Positions 25,508-33,652 of a DNA stretch of 38,022 bases are shown piece by piece. Every line of letters starts with the position of its first letter. The first letter of the stretch is position 1. The stretch is from an uncultured Eubacteriales bacterium (GTDB lineage Bacteria > Bacillota > Clostridia > Oscillospirales > Acutalibacteraceae). The stretch covers positions 1 to 38,022 of the forward strand of contig OMZU01000026.1 of NCBI GenBank assembly GCA_900315605.1, in the 5' to 3' direction. The notes beneath the pieces were generated by a model. The model ran no database searches and was not told the origin of the DNA. It saw only the letters and a list, made by a program, of their open reading frames with translations. A program made the position numbers and the translations under genes.

Positions 25508-26035
25508 ATGGCTGAGACAGAAGCAAAATGGTATGTTGTGCATACCTATTCGGGCTATGAAAACAAGGTTGCTGCGGATCTGATGACCACGGCTGAGAAC
25601 AGACAGCTGACCGATATGATAATCGACGTCAAGGTTCCCACCGAAACCGTTACCGAGACCGTTGGCGACAAAACCAAGGAAGTTGAACAAAAGATATTTC
25701 CGGGTTATGTTTTCGTAAAAATGGTCTATACCGATGAGACCTGGTACGTTGTTCGCAATATTCGCGGCTGCACAGGCTTTGTCGGACCGGGATCAAAGCC
25801 CGTTCCTCTTACCGACGCAGAGGTCTACAGAATGGGCGTTGAGCAAAGAAGCGTCAAGGTCAACTATTCTGTGGGCGATTCGGTACGAATTATTGACGGT
25901 CCGCTTGAGGACTTCGTCGGTGTTGTAGAAGAACTTGACGCCGACAAAAACTACGTTCGCGTAACCGTTTCGATGTTCGGGCGCGAAACTCCCGTTGAGC
26001 TTGAGCTTAATCAGGCAGAAGCGGTTGAAGAATAA
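25508..26035 (+). CDS. nusG: Transcription elongation/antitermination factor NusG
   Basis: 175 residues. The N-terminal NGN domain (KWYVVHTYSGYENKVAADL ... FPGYVFVKM) binds the RNA polymerase clamp, and the C-terminal KOW domain (from VGDSVRIIDGPLEDF) contacts Rho or ribosomal S10. It lacks the insert domain of some phyla. It follows secE by 36 bp, as in most bacteria. AAAGGAAG precedes the ATG. Confidence 0.97.
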   Translation: MAETEAKWYVVHTYSGYENKVAADLMTTAENRQLTDMIIDVKVPTETVTETVGDKTKEVEQKIFPGYVFVKMVYTDETWYVVRNIRGCTGFVGPGSKPVPLTDAEVYRMGVEQRSVKVNYSVGDSVRIIDGPLEDFVGVVEELDADKNYVRVTVSMFGRETPVELELNQAEAVEE

Positions 26036-26066
26036 CATGAAATAAATCGCCATACGGCTTTTTATT

Positions 26067-26083
26067 GGGAACCTTGGGTTCCC
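26067..26083 (+). other. Short hairpin before the rplK leader motif
   Basis: GGGAACC/GGTTCCC around TTG, a perfect 7-bp stem right before the L1-type motif, with no T run. Confidence 0.5.
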
Positions 26084-26125
26084 TGTGGGAGGGACCCTAC
26101 AAAGTGGCGTCCCGCAATTTACCAC
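26084..26125 (+). promoter_or_regulatory. Predicted L1-binding mRNA site upstream of rplK
   Basis: TGTGG-GAGGGAC ... GTCCC-GCAATTTA-CCAC pairs as a two-part helix with the asymmetric purine loop typical of L1 mRNA targets, which mimic the 23S rRNA L1 stalk. It ends 7 bp before the rplK ribosome binding site, as expected for translational feedback. Confidence 0.6.
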
Positions 26126-26147
26126 GAATTTTGGAGGTGCAAACACA

Positions 26148-26573
26148 ATGGCTCAGAAGGTTGTAGGCTTAATTAAGCTGCAAATCCCCGCCGGAAAGGC
26201 TACTCCGGCACCGCCTGTTGGTCCGGCACTCGGTCAGCACGGCGTAAACATTGTTGCGTTCACAAAGGATTTTAATGAGCGTACAAAAAATGATATCGGT
26301 CTTATCATCCCTGTTGTTATCACAGTATATGCAGACCGTTCATTCACTTTCGTTACAAAAACTCCGCCTGCTGCCGTTCTTATCAAGAAGGCTTGCGGTA
26401 TCGAGAGCGGTTCGGGCGTTCCGAACAAGACAAAGGTAGCGACCATCACCAAGGAGCAGATCCAGAAGATCGCCGAGCAGAAGATGCCCGACCTCAACGC
26501 AGGATCTATTGAGGCAGCTGCCAGCATGATCGCCGGTACGGCAAGAAGCATGGGAATTACAGTAGCAGACTGA
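26148..26573 (+). CDS. rplK: Ribosomal protein uL11
   Basis: 141 residues from the ATG at 26148, after TTGGAGGTG; upstream in-frame codons are leader. It is the stalk-base protein that binds the GTPase centre of 23S rRNA. The N-terminal proline-rich segment [23 protein letters not shown] and the C-terminal rRNA-binding [20 protein letters not shown] are both intact. Followed 75 bp later by rplA. Confidence 0.97.
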   Translation: MAQKVVGLIKLQIPAGKATPAPPVGPALGQHGVNIVAFTKDFNERTKNDIGLIIPVVITVYADRSFTFVTKTPPAAVLIKKACGIESGSGVPNKTKVATITKEQIQKIAEQKMPDLNAGSIEAAASMIAGTARSMGITVAD

Positions 26574-26602
26574 TAATACACCAAGAACTTTTGAATTATC
26601 CG

Positions 26603-26629
26603 GGTGGGAGGAAAATCCGTTTGACCACC
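26603..26629 (+). promoter_or_regulatory. Second predicted L1-binding mRNA site, upstream of rplA
   Basis: GGTGG (26603-26607) pairs with CCACC (26625-26629), enclosing GAGGAAAATCCGTTTGA with an inner GG/CC pair. It has the same form as the rplK site and lies 6 bp before the GGAGG of rplA. Confidence 0.6.
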
Positions 26630-26648
26630 TAATTATGGAGGAAAAGTA

Positions 26649-27344
26649 ATGAAACACGGTAAGAAATATGTTGACGCTGCAAAAAACGTTGACAGAACCA
26701 AATTATATGAAGTAAACGAGGCTCTTGACACTGTTATCAAAACAGCAACAGCCAAGTTTGACGAAACAGTTGAGCTTCACATCAAGCTGGGCGTAGACAG
26801 CCGTCACGCTGACCAGCAGGTTAGAGGCGCAGTTGTTCTCCCTAACGGAACAGGTAAGAACGTAAGAGTTCTTGCTATCTGTAAGGGACCAAACGAGGAG
26901 CTTGCCAAAGAAGCCGGCGCAGACTACGTTGGCGCAGAGGACATGACTCAGAAGATCCAGCAGGAGAACTGGATGGACTTTGACGTTCTTATCACAACTC
27001 CCGACTGCATGGGTCTTGTTGGTCGTCTCGGTAGGATCCTCGGTCCGAGAGGTCTTATGCCAAACCCCAAGGCAGGTACAGTTACTCCCGACATCGCCAA
27101 GGCTGTTAAAGAGGCAAAGGCAGGTAAGATCGAGTACCGTCTTGACAAAACAAACATCATCCACTGCCCGATCGGCAAGGTAAGCTTTGGCACACAGAAG
27201 CTTTCGGAAAACCTCGGCACACTTATGGACGCAGTTGTAAAGGCAAAGCCTGCTGCTGCAAAGGGACAGTATATCCGTTCAGTTGCCGTTGCTTCAACAA
27301 TGGGTCCGAGCGTAAGACTCAACCCGACAAAGTTCGGAGCATAA
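26649..27344 (+). CDS. rplA: Ribosomal protein uL1
   Basis: 231 residues. It forms the mobile L1 stalk and is probably the feedback repressor acting at the two sites upstream. Signatures [34 protein letters not shown] and [18 protein letters not shown] are complete. GGAGG precedes the ATG. The ribosomal-gene codon bias is the same as in gapA. Confidence 0.97.
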   Translation: MKHGKKYVDAAKNVDRTKLYEVNEALDTVIKTATAKFDETVELHIKLGVDSRHADQQVRGAVVLPNGTGKNVRVLAICKGPNEELAKEAGADYVGAEDMTQKIQQENWMDFDVLITTPDCMGLVGRLGRILGPRGLMPNPKAGTVTPDIAKAVKEAKAGKIEYRLDKTNIIHCPIGKVSFGTQKLSENLGTLMDAVVKAKPAAAKGQYIRSVAVASTMGPSVRLNPTKFGA

Positions 27345-27380
27345 TCATCATACCAGTTTTTAACGCAAAACGCGTTAAAA

Positions 27381-27512
27381 TATAAATTTCGCTGTTCTAA
27401 AGACAGCAGGTGCTCACGCGTAAGGGCGATTCGCCCGCCTGCCGAGGAAGATGCAAATTTACTTATTGTATATTTGCGCCGTCCGAGGCTTTTCTCGGAC
27501 GGCTTTATTTTT
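27381..27512 (+). promoter_or_regulatory. L10 leader (autoregulatory mRNA element of rplJL) with attenuator
   Basis: The conserved block AAAGACAGCAGGTG ... CGCCTGCCGAGGAAG (27400-27450) is the kink-turn binding site for the L10(L12)4 complex. It is followed by a GCCGTCCGAG/CTCGGACGGC hairpin and TTTATTTTT (27478-27511), an intrinsic terminator. Excess L10-L12 would favour termination before rplJ. A TTTTAACGC/GCGTTAAAA hairpin (27358-27380) precedes it. Confidence 0.85.
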
Positions 27513-27549
27513 GAACTGCGATAATCAATTTTATCGGAGGTGAAACAAT

Positions 27550-28140
27550 TTGCCAAGTCAGAGTGTTTTAGAGCAGAAGAAGGCCATTGTTGCCGACCTC
27601 ACAGAAAGACTCAAGAATTCGATCACAGGTGTGGTTGTTTGCTACGAGGGTATCAACACCGAGGACGACACAAAGCTCAGAAAAGAGCTTCGTGAGAACG
27701 ACGTAAAGTACACAGTAGTTAAGAACACACTTCTTTCACGTGCGTGTGATGAATGCGGTCTTGAGGACATCAAGCCTGTTCTTGAAGGCACAACAGCTCT
27801 TGCAACAAGCGACAGCGAGTATGCAGCAGCTGCAAGGATCCTTTGCAACTACGCAAAGGACCACGACAACTTCAAGATCAAGTCAGGTTATCTTGACGGC
27901 GCGGTTATCGACATGGATACTATCCTGTCACTTTCAAAGCTGCCCACAAGAGAGGTTCTTCTTGCAAACGTACTCGGTGCGTTCCAGGCACCGATCGCAG
28001 CCTTTGCACGTGTTGCTCAGGCTATTGTTGACAAAGGCGGCGTAGAGGAATGTCTCGCAGCCAAGGCAGCAGAGGAAGCAGCAGCTCCGGCTGAAGAAGC
28101 CCCGGCTGAGGAAGCTCCTGCAGCAGAAGCAGCAGAATAA
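27550..28140 (+). CDS. rplJ: Ribosomal protein uL10
   Basis: 196 residues starting at a TTG (27550), with CGGAGGTG seven bases upstream and no nearer ATG; the rare start codon may limit its output. L10 anchors the L7/L12 dimers to the ribosome. The C-terminal helix that binds L12 is followed by an Ala/Glu-rich tail ([13 protein letters not shown]), longer than usual. Regulated by the leader above. Confidence 0.96.
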   Translation: MPSQSVLEQKKAIVADLTERLKNSITGVVVCYEGINTEDDTKLRKELRENDVKYTVVKNTLLSRACDECGLEDIKPVLEGTTALATSDSEYAAAARILCNYAKDHDNFKIKSGYLDGAVIDMDTILSLSKLPTREVLLANVLGAFQAPIAAFARVAQAIVDKGGVEECLAAKAAEEAAAPAEEAPAEEAPAAEAAE

Positions 28141-28192
28141 GCTACAACAAATCAAAGTAACAACTATATTAAAATATCGGAGGTAAATTACA

Positions 28193-28570
28193 ATGGCTTC
28201 AGAGAAAATCACAGCTATTATTGAAGAATTAAAAGGCCTCACAGTGCTCGAGCTCTCAGATCTCGTTCACGCTGTAGAGGATGAATTTGGCGTATCGGCA
28301 GCAGCCGCAGTAGCAGTAGCAGGTCCTGCAGCAGACGCAGGCGCAGCAGCAGCTGAGCAGACAGAGTTTGACGTAGTTCTCAAGGGCGCAGGCGCAAACA
28401 AGATCGCAGTTATCAAGGTTGTTCGTGAGGTAACAGGTCTTGGTCTTAAGGAAGCAAAGGCAGTTGTAGACGGCGCACCAAAGACTCTCAAGGAGCAGGT
28501 TTCAAAGGAAGACGCCGAGGCTATGAAGGCAAAGCTCGAAGAGGCTGGCGCAGAGGTAGAACTCAAGTAA
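28193..28570 (+). CDS. rplL: Ribosomal protein bL12 (L7/L12)
   Basis: 125 residues: an N-terminal dimerisation helix ([20 protein letters not shown]), an Ala-rich hinge (about 36-55), and the C-terminal factor-binding domain with [27 protein letters not shown]. It recruits elongation factors to the ribosome. GGAGG precedes the ATG. It is the last gene of the operon; rpoB does not follow. Confidence 0.97.
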   Translation: MASEKITAIIEELKGLTVLELSDLVHAVEDEFGVSAAAAVAVAGPAADAGAAAAEQTEFDVVLKGAGANKIAVIKVVREVTGLGLKEAKAVVDGAPKTLKEQVSKEDAEAMKAKLEEAGAEVELK

Positions 28571-28602
28571 TCCTGCTTGATCCAGTTTTTAATAACGCAT
28601 TA

Positions 28603-28632
28603 ACGGCGCAGCATGGTCTGCGCCGTTTTTTT
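28603..28632 (+). terminator. Terminator of the ribosomal operon after rplL
   Basis: ACGGCGCAG and CTGCGCCGT form a perfect 9-bp stem around CATGGT, followed by seven T. Confidence 0.9.
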
Positions 28633-28699
28633 CTGCCTATTTTTGAATTAATGTGAAAGTGGTTTTGTAGGACAACACATTTTATGTGATATTTTGTAG

Positions 28700-28857
28700 A
28701 TTTTTACTCCGAGTAGAAGCGTTAGTATGAGAATCAAAGGTCAAATACCCGACAATGCCTCTGCCCGAAAAATAGCTTTTTTTACGCCGAGAAGAAGCGT
28801 TTGTATGAGAATCAAACGTCAAATGCCAGACAATGCTACAACTGATAAATACATTTT
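28700..28857 (+). repeat. Two tandem family B repeats downstream of rplL
   Basis: Units at about 28700 and 28778: TTTTTAC(T/G)CCGAG(T/A)AGAAGCGTT(A/T)GTATGAGAATCAAA(G/C)GTCAAAT(A/G)CC(C/A)GACAATGC. They are more similar to each other than to the array after secA, so duplication was local. The gap 28571-28856 contains nothing else beyond the terminator. Confidence 0.7.
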
Positions 28858-30014
28858 TATTGCAGCCATGCCAGGTCGGTGTCGGTTGCGAGATTGTCTA
28901 TTCCGTAGATGCAAAGCAGCTGATCGGGGTTTTCGTTTTTGACCAGATCGGAAACGCTGTTTTTAAAATATCTCAGATCGACCAGGATCAGCTTCTTATA
29001 GTTTTCCGCGAGGAAGGGCGCGATAGAATGAGAAAAGCTGTCCTTTATAACGACCGCTGTGCCGCCCTTTGCGTTGTTGTTGATTATTTCGGTCAGGGCG
29101 TGGTTGCCGTCAATAAACACCGGATACTTGTCGTCCTCCTCAAGATGATCGTAAAAATACAGAGAATCAAAATCCGATGTGTTTCCGCCCTCGGTGATTT
29201 TGACCTGAGCAGTGAGCTTGGGGTCCTTCCAAATCTCGATCTCATCCGGAGGTGTAAACCAAAATCCGCTTGTAGAATAGGTCGTACCGTAGAAGCCGTC
29301 GTGAGCTTCCTTAACAAATTTTTCCTCCGAGGCAGGCTCAAGTCCAAGCCTATTGCAAAGCTCGGTATAAGCAATAAACGCGCCGCGGGTCGTCCAGTGG
29401 TGGTCGGTTTTGTAGTAGATCTGATTTCCGATCTCATATGCGTTTTTGAACGGCTCCCTTAGGTCCACAAAATCAATTCCGGACTCTGCAAAGGTGGTTA
29501 TCGCCGAGTCAATATATTTGTTGTCGTTGTATTTGTTGTGGATCAGAGGAAGCACGTCGCTTGCCACATAGCCTGTTGAGGGCGCGAGAAGAACAGTCAT
29601 AGGCTTGCCTGTTTTCTTTTTGAACTCGCTGATAACGCCCATATTTCGCTCGATATAATTTTCGGTCTCGCTCACGGGCTTGTTGATAAGATAGTCGTCC
29701 GAGCAGTTGTAAACTCCGTCCGCGCCGTTGTTTCCGATCGCAAGGTTGTAGTAGGAATTAAACCCTACCCACATATTTCTGCCCGGAAAGTGGTCGGCGA
29801 AAAAGCTTTCAAAATCCGTGCCAAAGCCGCCGCTTGCAATGCTGTCAACCGAGGTGTCGGGAAATTCCTGCAAATAGCGTTTTTCGGACGAGCTGTAATC
29901 TTTTTTCGGCGCGAACAAAAACCATATCGCCATGCCGAAAACAAAGGCTAAGAATAATATTGCCGGCACATAGCGTGCAAGATTGCCTGCCGGCATTTTT
30001 TTGTTGTCATTCAT
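28857..30014 (-). CDS. DHHW-family / AlgX-AlgJ-like membrane-anchored protein
   Basis: 385 residues from the ATG at 30014, which has GGTGA upstream; the ATG at 30026, overlapping the previous stop as TGATG, is an alternative. One N-terminal membrane helix (about 14-32), then an extracytoplasmic SGNH-like domain with the family-naming KTDHHWTTRGAF motif, an N-terminal EKRYLQEFP segment and a DSFSHSIAPFL motif resembling the catalytic Ser block of AlgJ/AlgX. These act with MBOAT proteins to move acetyl groups onto exported polysaccharides. The gene follows an MBOAT gene directly, supporting that role; the polymer is unknown. Confidence 0.85.
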   Translation of the reverse strand: MNDNKKMPAGNLARYVPAILFLAFVFGMAIWFLFAPKKDYSSSEKRYLQEFPDTSVDSIASGGFGTDFESFFADHFPGRNMWVGFNSYYNLAIGNNGADGVYNCSDDYLINKPVSETENYIERNMGVISEFKKKTGKPMTVLLAPSTGYVASDVLPLIHNKYNDNKYIDSAITTFAESGIDFVDLREPFKNAYEIGNQIYYKTDHHWTTRGAFIAYTELCNRLGLEPASEEKFVKEAHDGFYGTTYSTSGFWFTPPDEIEIWKDPKLTAQVKITEGGNTSDFDSLYFYDHLEEDDKYPVFIDGNHALTEIINNNAKGGTAVVIKDSFSHSIAPFLAENYKKLILVDLRYFKNSVSDLVKNENPDQLLCIYGIDNLATDTDLAWLQ

Positions 30015-30025
30015 TGTATTCACCA

Positions 30026-31420
30026 TCAAAATCTGAAATAAAGGAACGGATTGTAGCTCTGGTTGACCATGCTTGCGGTGCTGATAAGAAGCACTGCGGC
30101 ACAGTAAACCGTCTCGGGAGCCCATGCCCAGCTCCTGTCTTTGATTTGATTATAAAGCTTTGCTCCGACCGGTGTGCTTGCCACGGCTGCGGCAACGAGC
30201 AGGGGCAGGTAGCTTAGGATCATATTGAGCGCGGTGTTCGAGCAAAGTCCGTTGCCGAAGTTGAACAGATTTGTAACAAAAGCACCAAGCTGAGAAATAT
30301 CGGTAAAATAGAACAAGCCCCAGCCGATGATTACGATAAACATGGTGTAAACGTGTTGGAGAGCCGGCGGCAGCTTGTCCAAAAAGCGTTTGAGGACAAA
30401 CTTTTCGAGAATCAGCAGAAGTCCGTAATACAGACCCCAAAGAATAAAATTATACGACGCGCCGTGCCAAAGTCCGGTCAAGCCCCACACGATCAAAAGG
30501 TTGATGATCTGGCGTTTTACGCCCTTGCGGTTGCCGCCGAGCGGAATGTATACATATTCCTTGAACCAGGTCGAGAGCGAGATGTGCCACCTGCGCCAAA
30601 ATTCGGTGATAGATTTTGAAATATAGGGGTAGTCAAAGTTTTTGAGGAACTCAAAGCCGAGCATATTTCCCAGACCGCAAGCCATATCCGAATATCCGGA
30701 AAAATCAAAGTAGATCTGAAAGGTGTAGGCGATGATCCCCACCCAGGTGCCCAGCACTCCGCTCCGGGCGTTTTCTGCAAGCAGAGAATCCGCAAGGATA
30801 CCCATTTGGTTGGCGATAAGAACCTTTTTGCCCATGCCCACCAAAAACAGCTTTACGCCCTTTGTAAATTGTTCAAGCGATTCTCTGCGGTGGGTGAGCT
30901 GATATGCAACGTCGCGGTATCTTACGATAGGACCGGCAATAAGCTGCGGAAACAGCGCGACATAGGTGCCGAAGTTGATAAAGTTTTTTGAAACCGGCGC
31001 GTCGTCGCGGTAAACGTCGATAACATAGCTCATTGTCTGGAAGGTATAGAAGCTTATGCCTATCGGCAGGCTGATTTGCAGCTCGGGAATATTGAGAAAC
31101 GGCAGCATGTTCAGCGTTTCGGTTATCATTCCGGTGTATTTGAACACCGCGAGTATTCCGATATCGAGTATGCAGGTCAGGATCAAAAAAAGCTTCTTTT
31201 TCTTTTCGTCCTGCCTGAACTTATCGACCAAAAAGCCGCCCAGATAGTTAAAAAGAATATTAAACAGCATGAGAAAAACCAGCTTTGGCTCGCCCCAGCC
31301 GTAGAACACAAGATTGATAAAAAACAAAAAAATATTTCTTCCCTTGCGCGGTACGATGTAATAGATCAAAAGCGTTAAGGGAAGATATGCAAACATAAAT
31401 ACAAGGCTTGAAAATACCAC
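30026..31420 (-). CDS. MBOAT O-acyltransferase (AlgI/DltB-like)
   Basis: 464 residues with about 10-12 membrane segments. It has the MBOAT signatures FPQLIAGPIVRY, FDFSGYSDMACGLG, FWRRWHISLSTWFKEYVYIPLGGNR (His279) and the active-site TGLWHGASYN (His319). It is the AlgI-type form, which passes acyl groups from a cytoplasmic donor across the membrane to a partner such as the DHHW protein encoded next. The start is a GTG with AGGGG upstream. No dltA or alginate genes are present, so wall or capsule O-acetylation is the likely job. Confidence 0.9.
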   Translation of the reverse strand: MVFSSLVFMFAYLPLTLLIYYIVPRKGRNIFLFFINLVFYGWGEPKLVFLMLFNILFNYLGGFLVDKFRQDEKKKKLFLILTCILDIGILAVFKYTGMITETLNMLPFLNIPELQISLPIGISFYTFQTMSYVIDVYRDDAPVSKNFINFGTYVALFPQLIAGPIVRYRDVAYQLTHRRESLEQFTKGVKLFLVGMGKKVLIANQMGILADSLLAENARSGVLGTWVGIIAYTFQIYFDFSGYSDMACGLGNMLGFEFLKNFDYPYISKSITEFWRRWHISLSTWFKEYVYIPLGGNRKGVKRQIINLLIVWGLTGLWHGASYNFILWGLYYGLLLILEKFVLKRFLDKLPPALQHVYTMFIVIIGWGLFYFTDISQLGAFVTNLFNFGNGLCSNTALNMILSYLPLLVAAAVASTPVGAKLYNQIKDRSWAWAPETVYCAAVLLISTASMVNQSYNPFLYFRF

Positions 31421-31460
31421 TCTGTAATCCCCTGTCGGTCAAAATATTATAGTATTAATT

Positions 31461-31489
31461 ATTGTACCTTGTTTGCCGATAATAGTCAA
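31461..31489 (-). promoter_or_regulatory. Promoter of the MBOAT-DHHW operon
   Basis: Minus-strand TTGACT (31489-31484), 17 bp, TACAAT (31466-31461), 41 bp before the GTG. Confidence 0.65.
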
Positions 31490-31516
31490 GTGCTGTGCAA
31501 TGATGTTATTCTGCTG

Positions 31517-31545
31517 TTGAAATAAATAATCAAATATGTTATGAT
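31517..31545 (+). promoter_or_regulatory. Promoter of the second LRR-dockerin gene
   Basis: TTGAAA (31517-31522), 17 bp, TATGAT (31540-31545), 47 bp before the ATG. It has no structured leader, unlike the gene at 15332. Confidence 0.65.
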
Positions 31546-31591
31546 TAATATGTAAAATTTATCAAAAAAATAAACAAGGAGAGATCAAAAC

Positions 31592-33394
31592 ATGAAAAAA
31601 CATCAAAAGCTTATAAGCGTGGTTTTGTCCGCACTTATGCTAACCTCAGCCTTTACAGTCGTTCCGACCTTTGCCGCAGAGCTTCAGGCGGAGCAGTGCG
31701 TGGGAGGCGACCTGCCTGCAAGCGGCTCGACCGCAAACTGCAGATGGACGTTCAACGAAACCACCGGATTGCTCACGATCACCGGAAGCGGCGAGATGGA
31801 TCTGGATAAATATTTCGTGAACGGCAACACCAAGGTCAAAGAGATCATAATCGGCAACGGCATAACCAGCATATCGCCATACACCTTTTACGGAGCTTAC
31901 GGGCTGAAAAAGGTCACGATCCCGTATTCGGTCGAGAAAATAGGCAACTACGCCTTTGAGTTCTGCAAGGATCTGGAAACCGTTGTTACCGATCAAACCG
32001 GAATGAGCAAGCTAAAGACTATCGGCGGCGGAGCGTTTTACGGCTGTGAATCGCTTAAATCCTTTAATATGAATCAGGGCTTGACTTCGATCTCCTACTC
32101 CGCATTTGTTAATACCGGAATCACCACCTTTGTGATCCCCGAATCTGTCAAGACCCTCGGCGAACACTGTATTGGCTTCAATTATGAAAATTCAGAATAC
32201 ACCAAGGTTGAAGAAACGGTTATTTACGGTGTGAGAGACACTGCCGCCGAAACTTACGCAAACAATCATGAATTCACCTTCTATGGCACCACATGGGAAT
32301 TCAATACTATTACGGGCGTTTTGAATATCTACGGCAAAGGAGAAATGGAGCTTCCGCAATATTGGATGGACTTCCTTTATGAGAACGCGAAAGACGTTAC
32401 CAGAATAATTATAGACGACCGCATCACGACTGTCAGTGCCTATGCTTTTTACTACGGTACAGCCGTGGATACCGTGTTCCTGCCCGAAAATCTGACAAAG
32501 ATCGAAACATACGCTTTTGAATTTTGCAAAAAGCTAAAAAATCTCACCTTGCCCCAAAGCACCAAAAGCATAGGAAACGGAGCGTTTTACGGCTGCACCT
32601 CATTGAACAAGGTGACTATCAACGAGGGACTGAAAAGTATTGCCAGGGCGGCGTTTGTCAACACTGCGCTGACTTCTGTAAAAATCCCGAAAAGCGTTAC
32701 CTATATCGGCGACTACGCTTTGGGCTACACCTATCAAAACAAAACCTATACAAAGGTGGACGGCTTTACGATCTACGGCGACAGGGGCACCGAAGCCGAG
32801 AGATACGCCAAAGCTAACGGCTTCAATTTTGTTGCTCAGGAATATATCCAAAATGTGAACGTAAGCTTTGCAGAGCCTGCGGCGGACGAGACGGTGAGCT
32901 TTGCCGTATATAAGGATAACTACGACTGCGGGTTTATCACCTCGCTTTTCGTACAAAACGGCACGGGTCTTGAATTCAATTACAAAAAGAACGGCTCAAG
33001 CACATATATGAAGCCCGGCGATGTTTTCCAAGCCGGAACAGCCTACACCGCAACGGTTTGGCTGAGCACTTCAAAGGAAAACACCTTTTTTGACGACGAG
33101 CTTGAGGTTTATTTCAACGGCAAAAAAGCAAACGTTCAAAAAATCACTTCCGGAATTGTCTGCGCAACCCTTGAATACACAGCCCAAGAAAAATACATTC
33201 CCGGAGACGTGAACGAAAACGGCTATGTTGACATCGGCGACGCAACAATGATACAATATCACCTTGCCGATCTGCTCGACGCACCGCTCACCGAAAATCA
33301 GCGCAAGGCGGCGGATTTTGACGATGACGGAGAAATAACGATAGGCGACGCGACCATGATACAGTATTACCTTGCAGACCTGTTTTATGGCTGA
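31592..33394 (+). CDS. Secreted BspA-type LRR protein with C-terminal dockerin
   Basis: 600 residues. Signal peptide (MKKHQKLISVVLSALMLTSA, cut near TFAA). Two homologous blocks of about 190 residues (about 45-230 and 231-415) each run W-F-N-TG-L-I-GKGEM, then LRR_5 units such as KIGNYAFEFCKDLETV and GGAFYGCESLKSF, then an IYG-R-T-AE-YA-N-F closing unit: an internal tandem duplication. A beta segment (about 420-530) follows, then a type I dockerin (about 537-598) with GDVNENGYVDIGDATMIQYHL and ADFDDDGEITIGDATMIQYYL. AAGGAG precedes the ATG. It has no catalytic motif, so it is probably a binding or adhesion component docked to a scaffoldin. Confidence 0.88.
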   Translation: MKKHQKLISVVLSALMLTSAFTVVPTFAAELQAEQCVGGDLPASGSTANCRWTFNETTGLLTITGSGEMDLDKYFVNGNTKVKEIIIGNGITSISPYTFYGAYGLKKVTIPYSVEKIGNYAFEFCKDLETVVTDQTGMSKLKTIGGGAFYGCESLKSFNMNQGLTSISYSAFVNTGITTFVIPESVKTLGEHCIGFNYENSEYTKVEETVIYGVRDTAAETYANNHEFTFYGTTWEFNTITGVLNIYGKGEMELPQYWMDFLYENAKDVTRIIIDDRITTVSAYAFYYGTAVDTVFLPENLTKIETYAFEFCKKLKNLTLPQSTKSIGNGAFYGCTSLNKVTINEGLKSIARAAFVNTALTSVKIPKSVTYIGDYALGYTYQNKTYTKVDGFTIYGDRGTEAERYAKANGFNFVAQEYIQNVNVSFAEPAADETVSFAVYKDNYDCGFITSLFVQNGTGLEFNYKKNGSSTYMKPGDVFQAGTAYTATVWLSTSKENTFFDDELEVYFNGKKANVQKITSGIVCATLEYTAQEKYIPGDVNENGYVDIGDATMIQYHLADLLDAPLTENQRKAADFDDDGEITIGDATMIQYYLADLFYG

Positions 33395-33475
33395 GTGCCG
33401 CAGGAAACATTTTTTACTTGATGAAAACAGCGGTTCATAGGCTTATTATTATCGCAAGCTAAAAAACACATGGAA

Positions 33476-33525
33476 AAAGACTGACTCAAAACTCGAAAGG
33501 GTTTTGAGTCAGTCTTTGCTTTTTT
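33476..33525. terminator. Bidirectional terminator
   Basis: A perfect 17-bp stem (33476-33492 with 33501-33517, starting AAAGACTGACTC) around an 8-nt loop. T runs follow on both strands (GCTTTTTT on plus, TTTTTCC on minus). It separates the convergent LRR-dockerin and deoxyribosyltransferase-like genes. Confidence 0.9.
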
Positions 33526-33652
33526 GTATAGCAGATTTATAAATGGATACTGATTCAAAATCATTAATTTAGCAAAACGTTGACGGTGTTTTGGAATTCA
33601 TTCAGCAGACATTTTTTATTTGTGAGAATTCTTTATACTTTTAGAAATTGAT

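Noticed and set aside
28727-28942. Small frame downstream of rplL
   Set aside because: Made of two family B repeat units, which gives the false repeated peptide MRIK; it also runs into the opposite gene.
30015-30125. N-terminal extension of the DHHW protein
   Set aside because: It overlaps the end of the MBOAT gene by 100 bp in another frame, with an Arg/His/Gln-rich sequence unlike a membrane-protein start.
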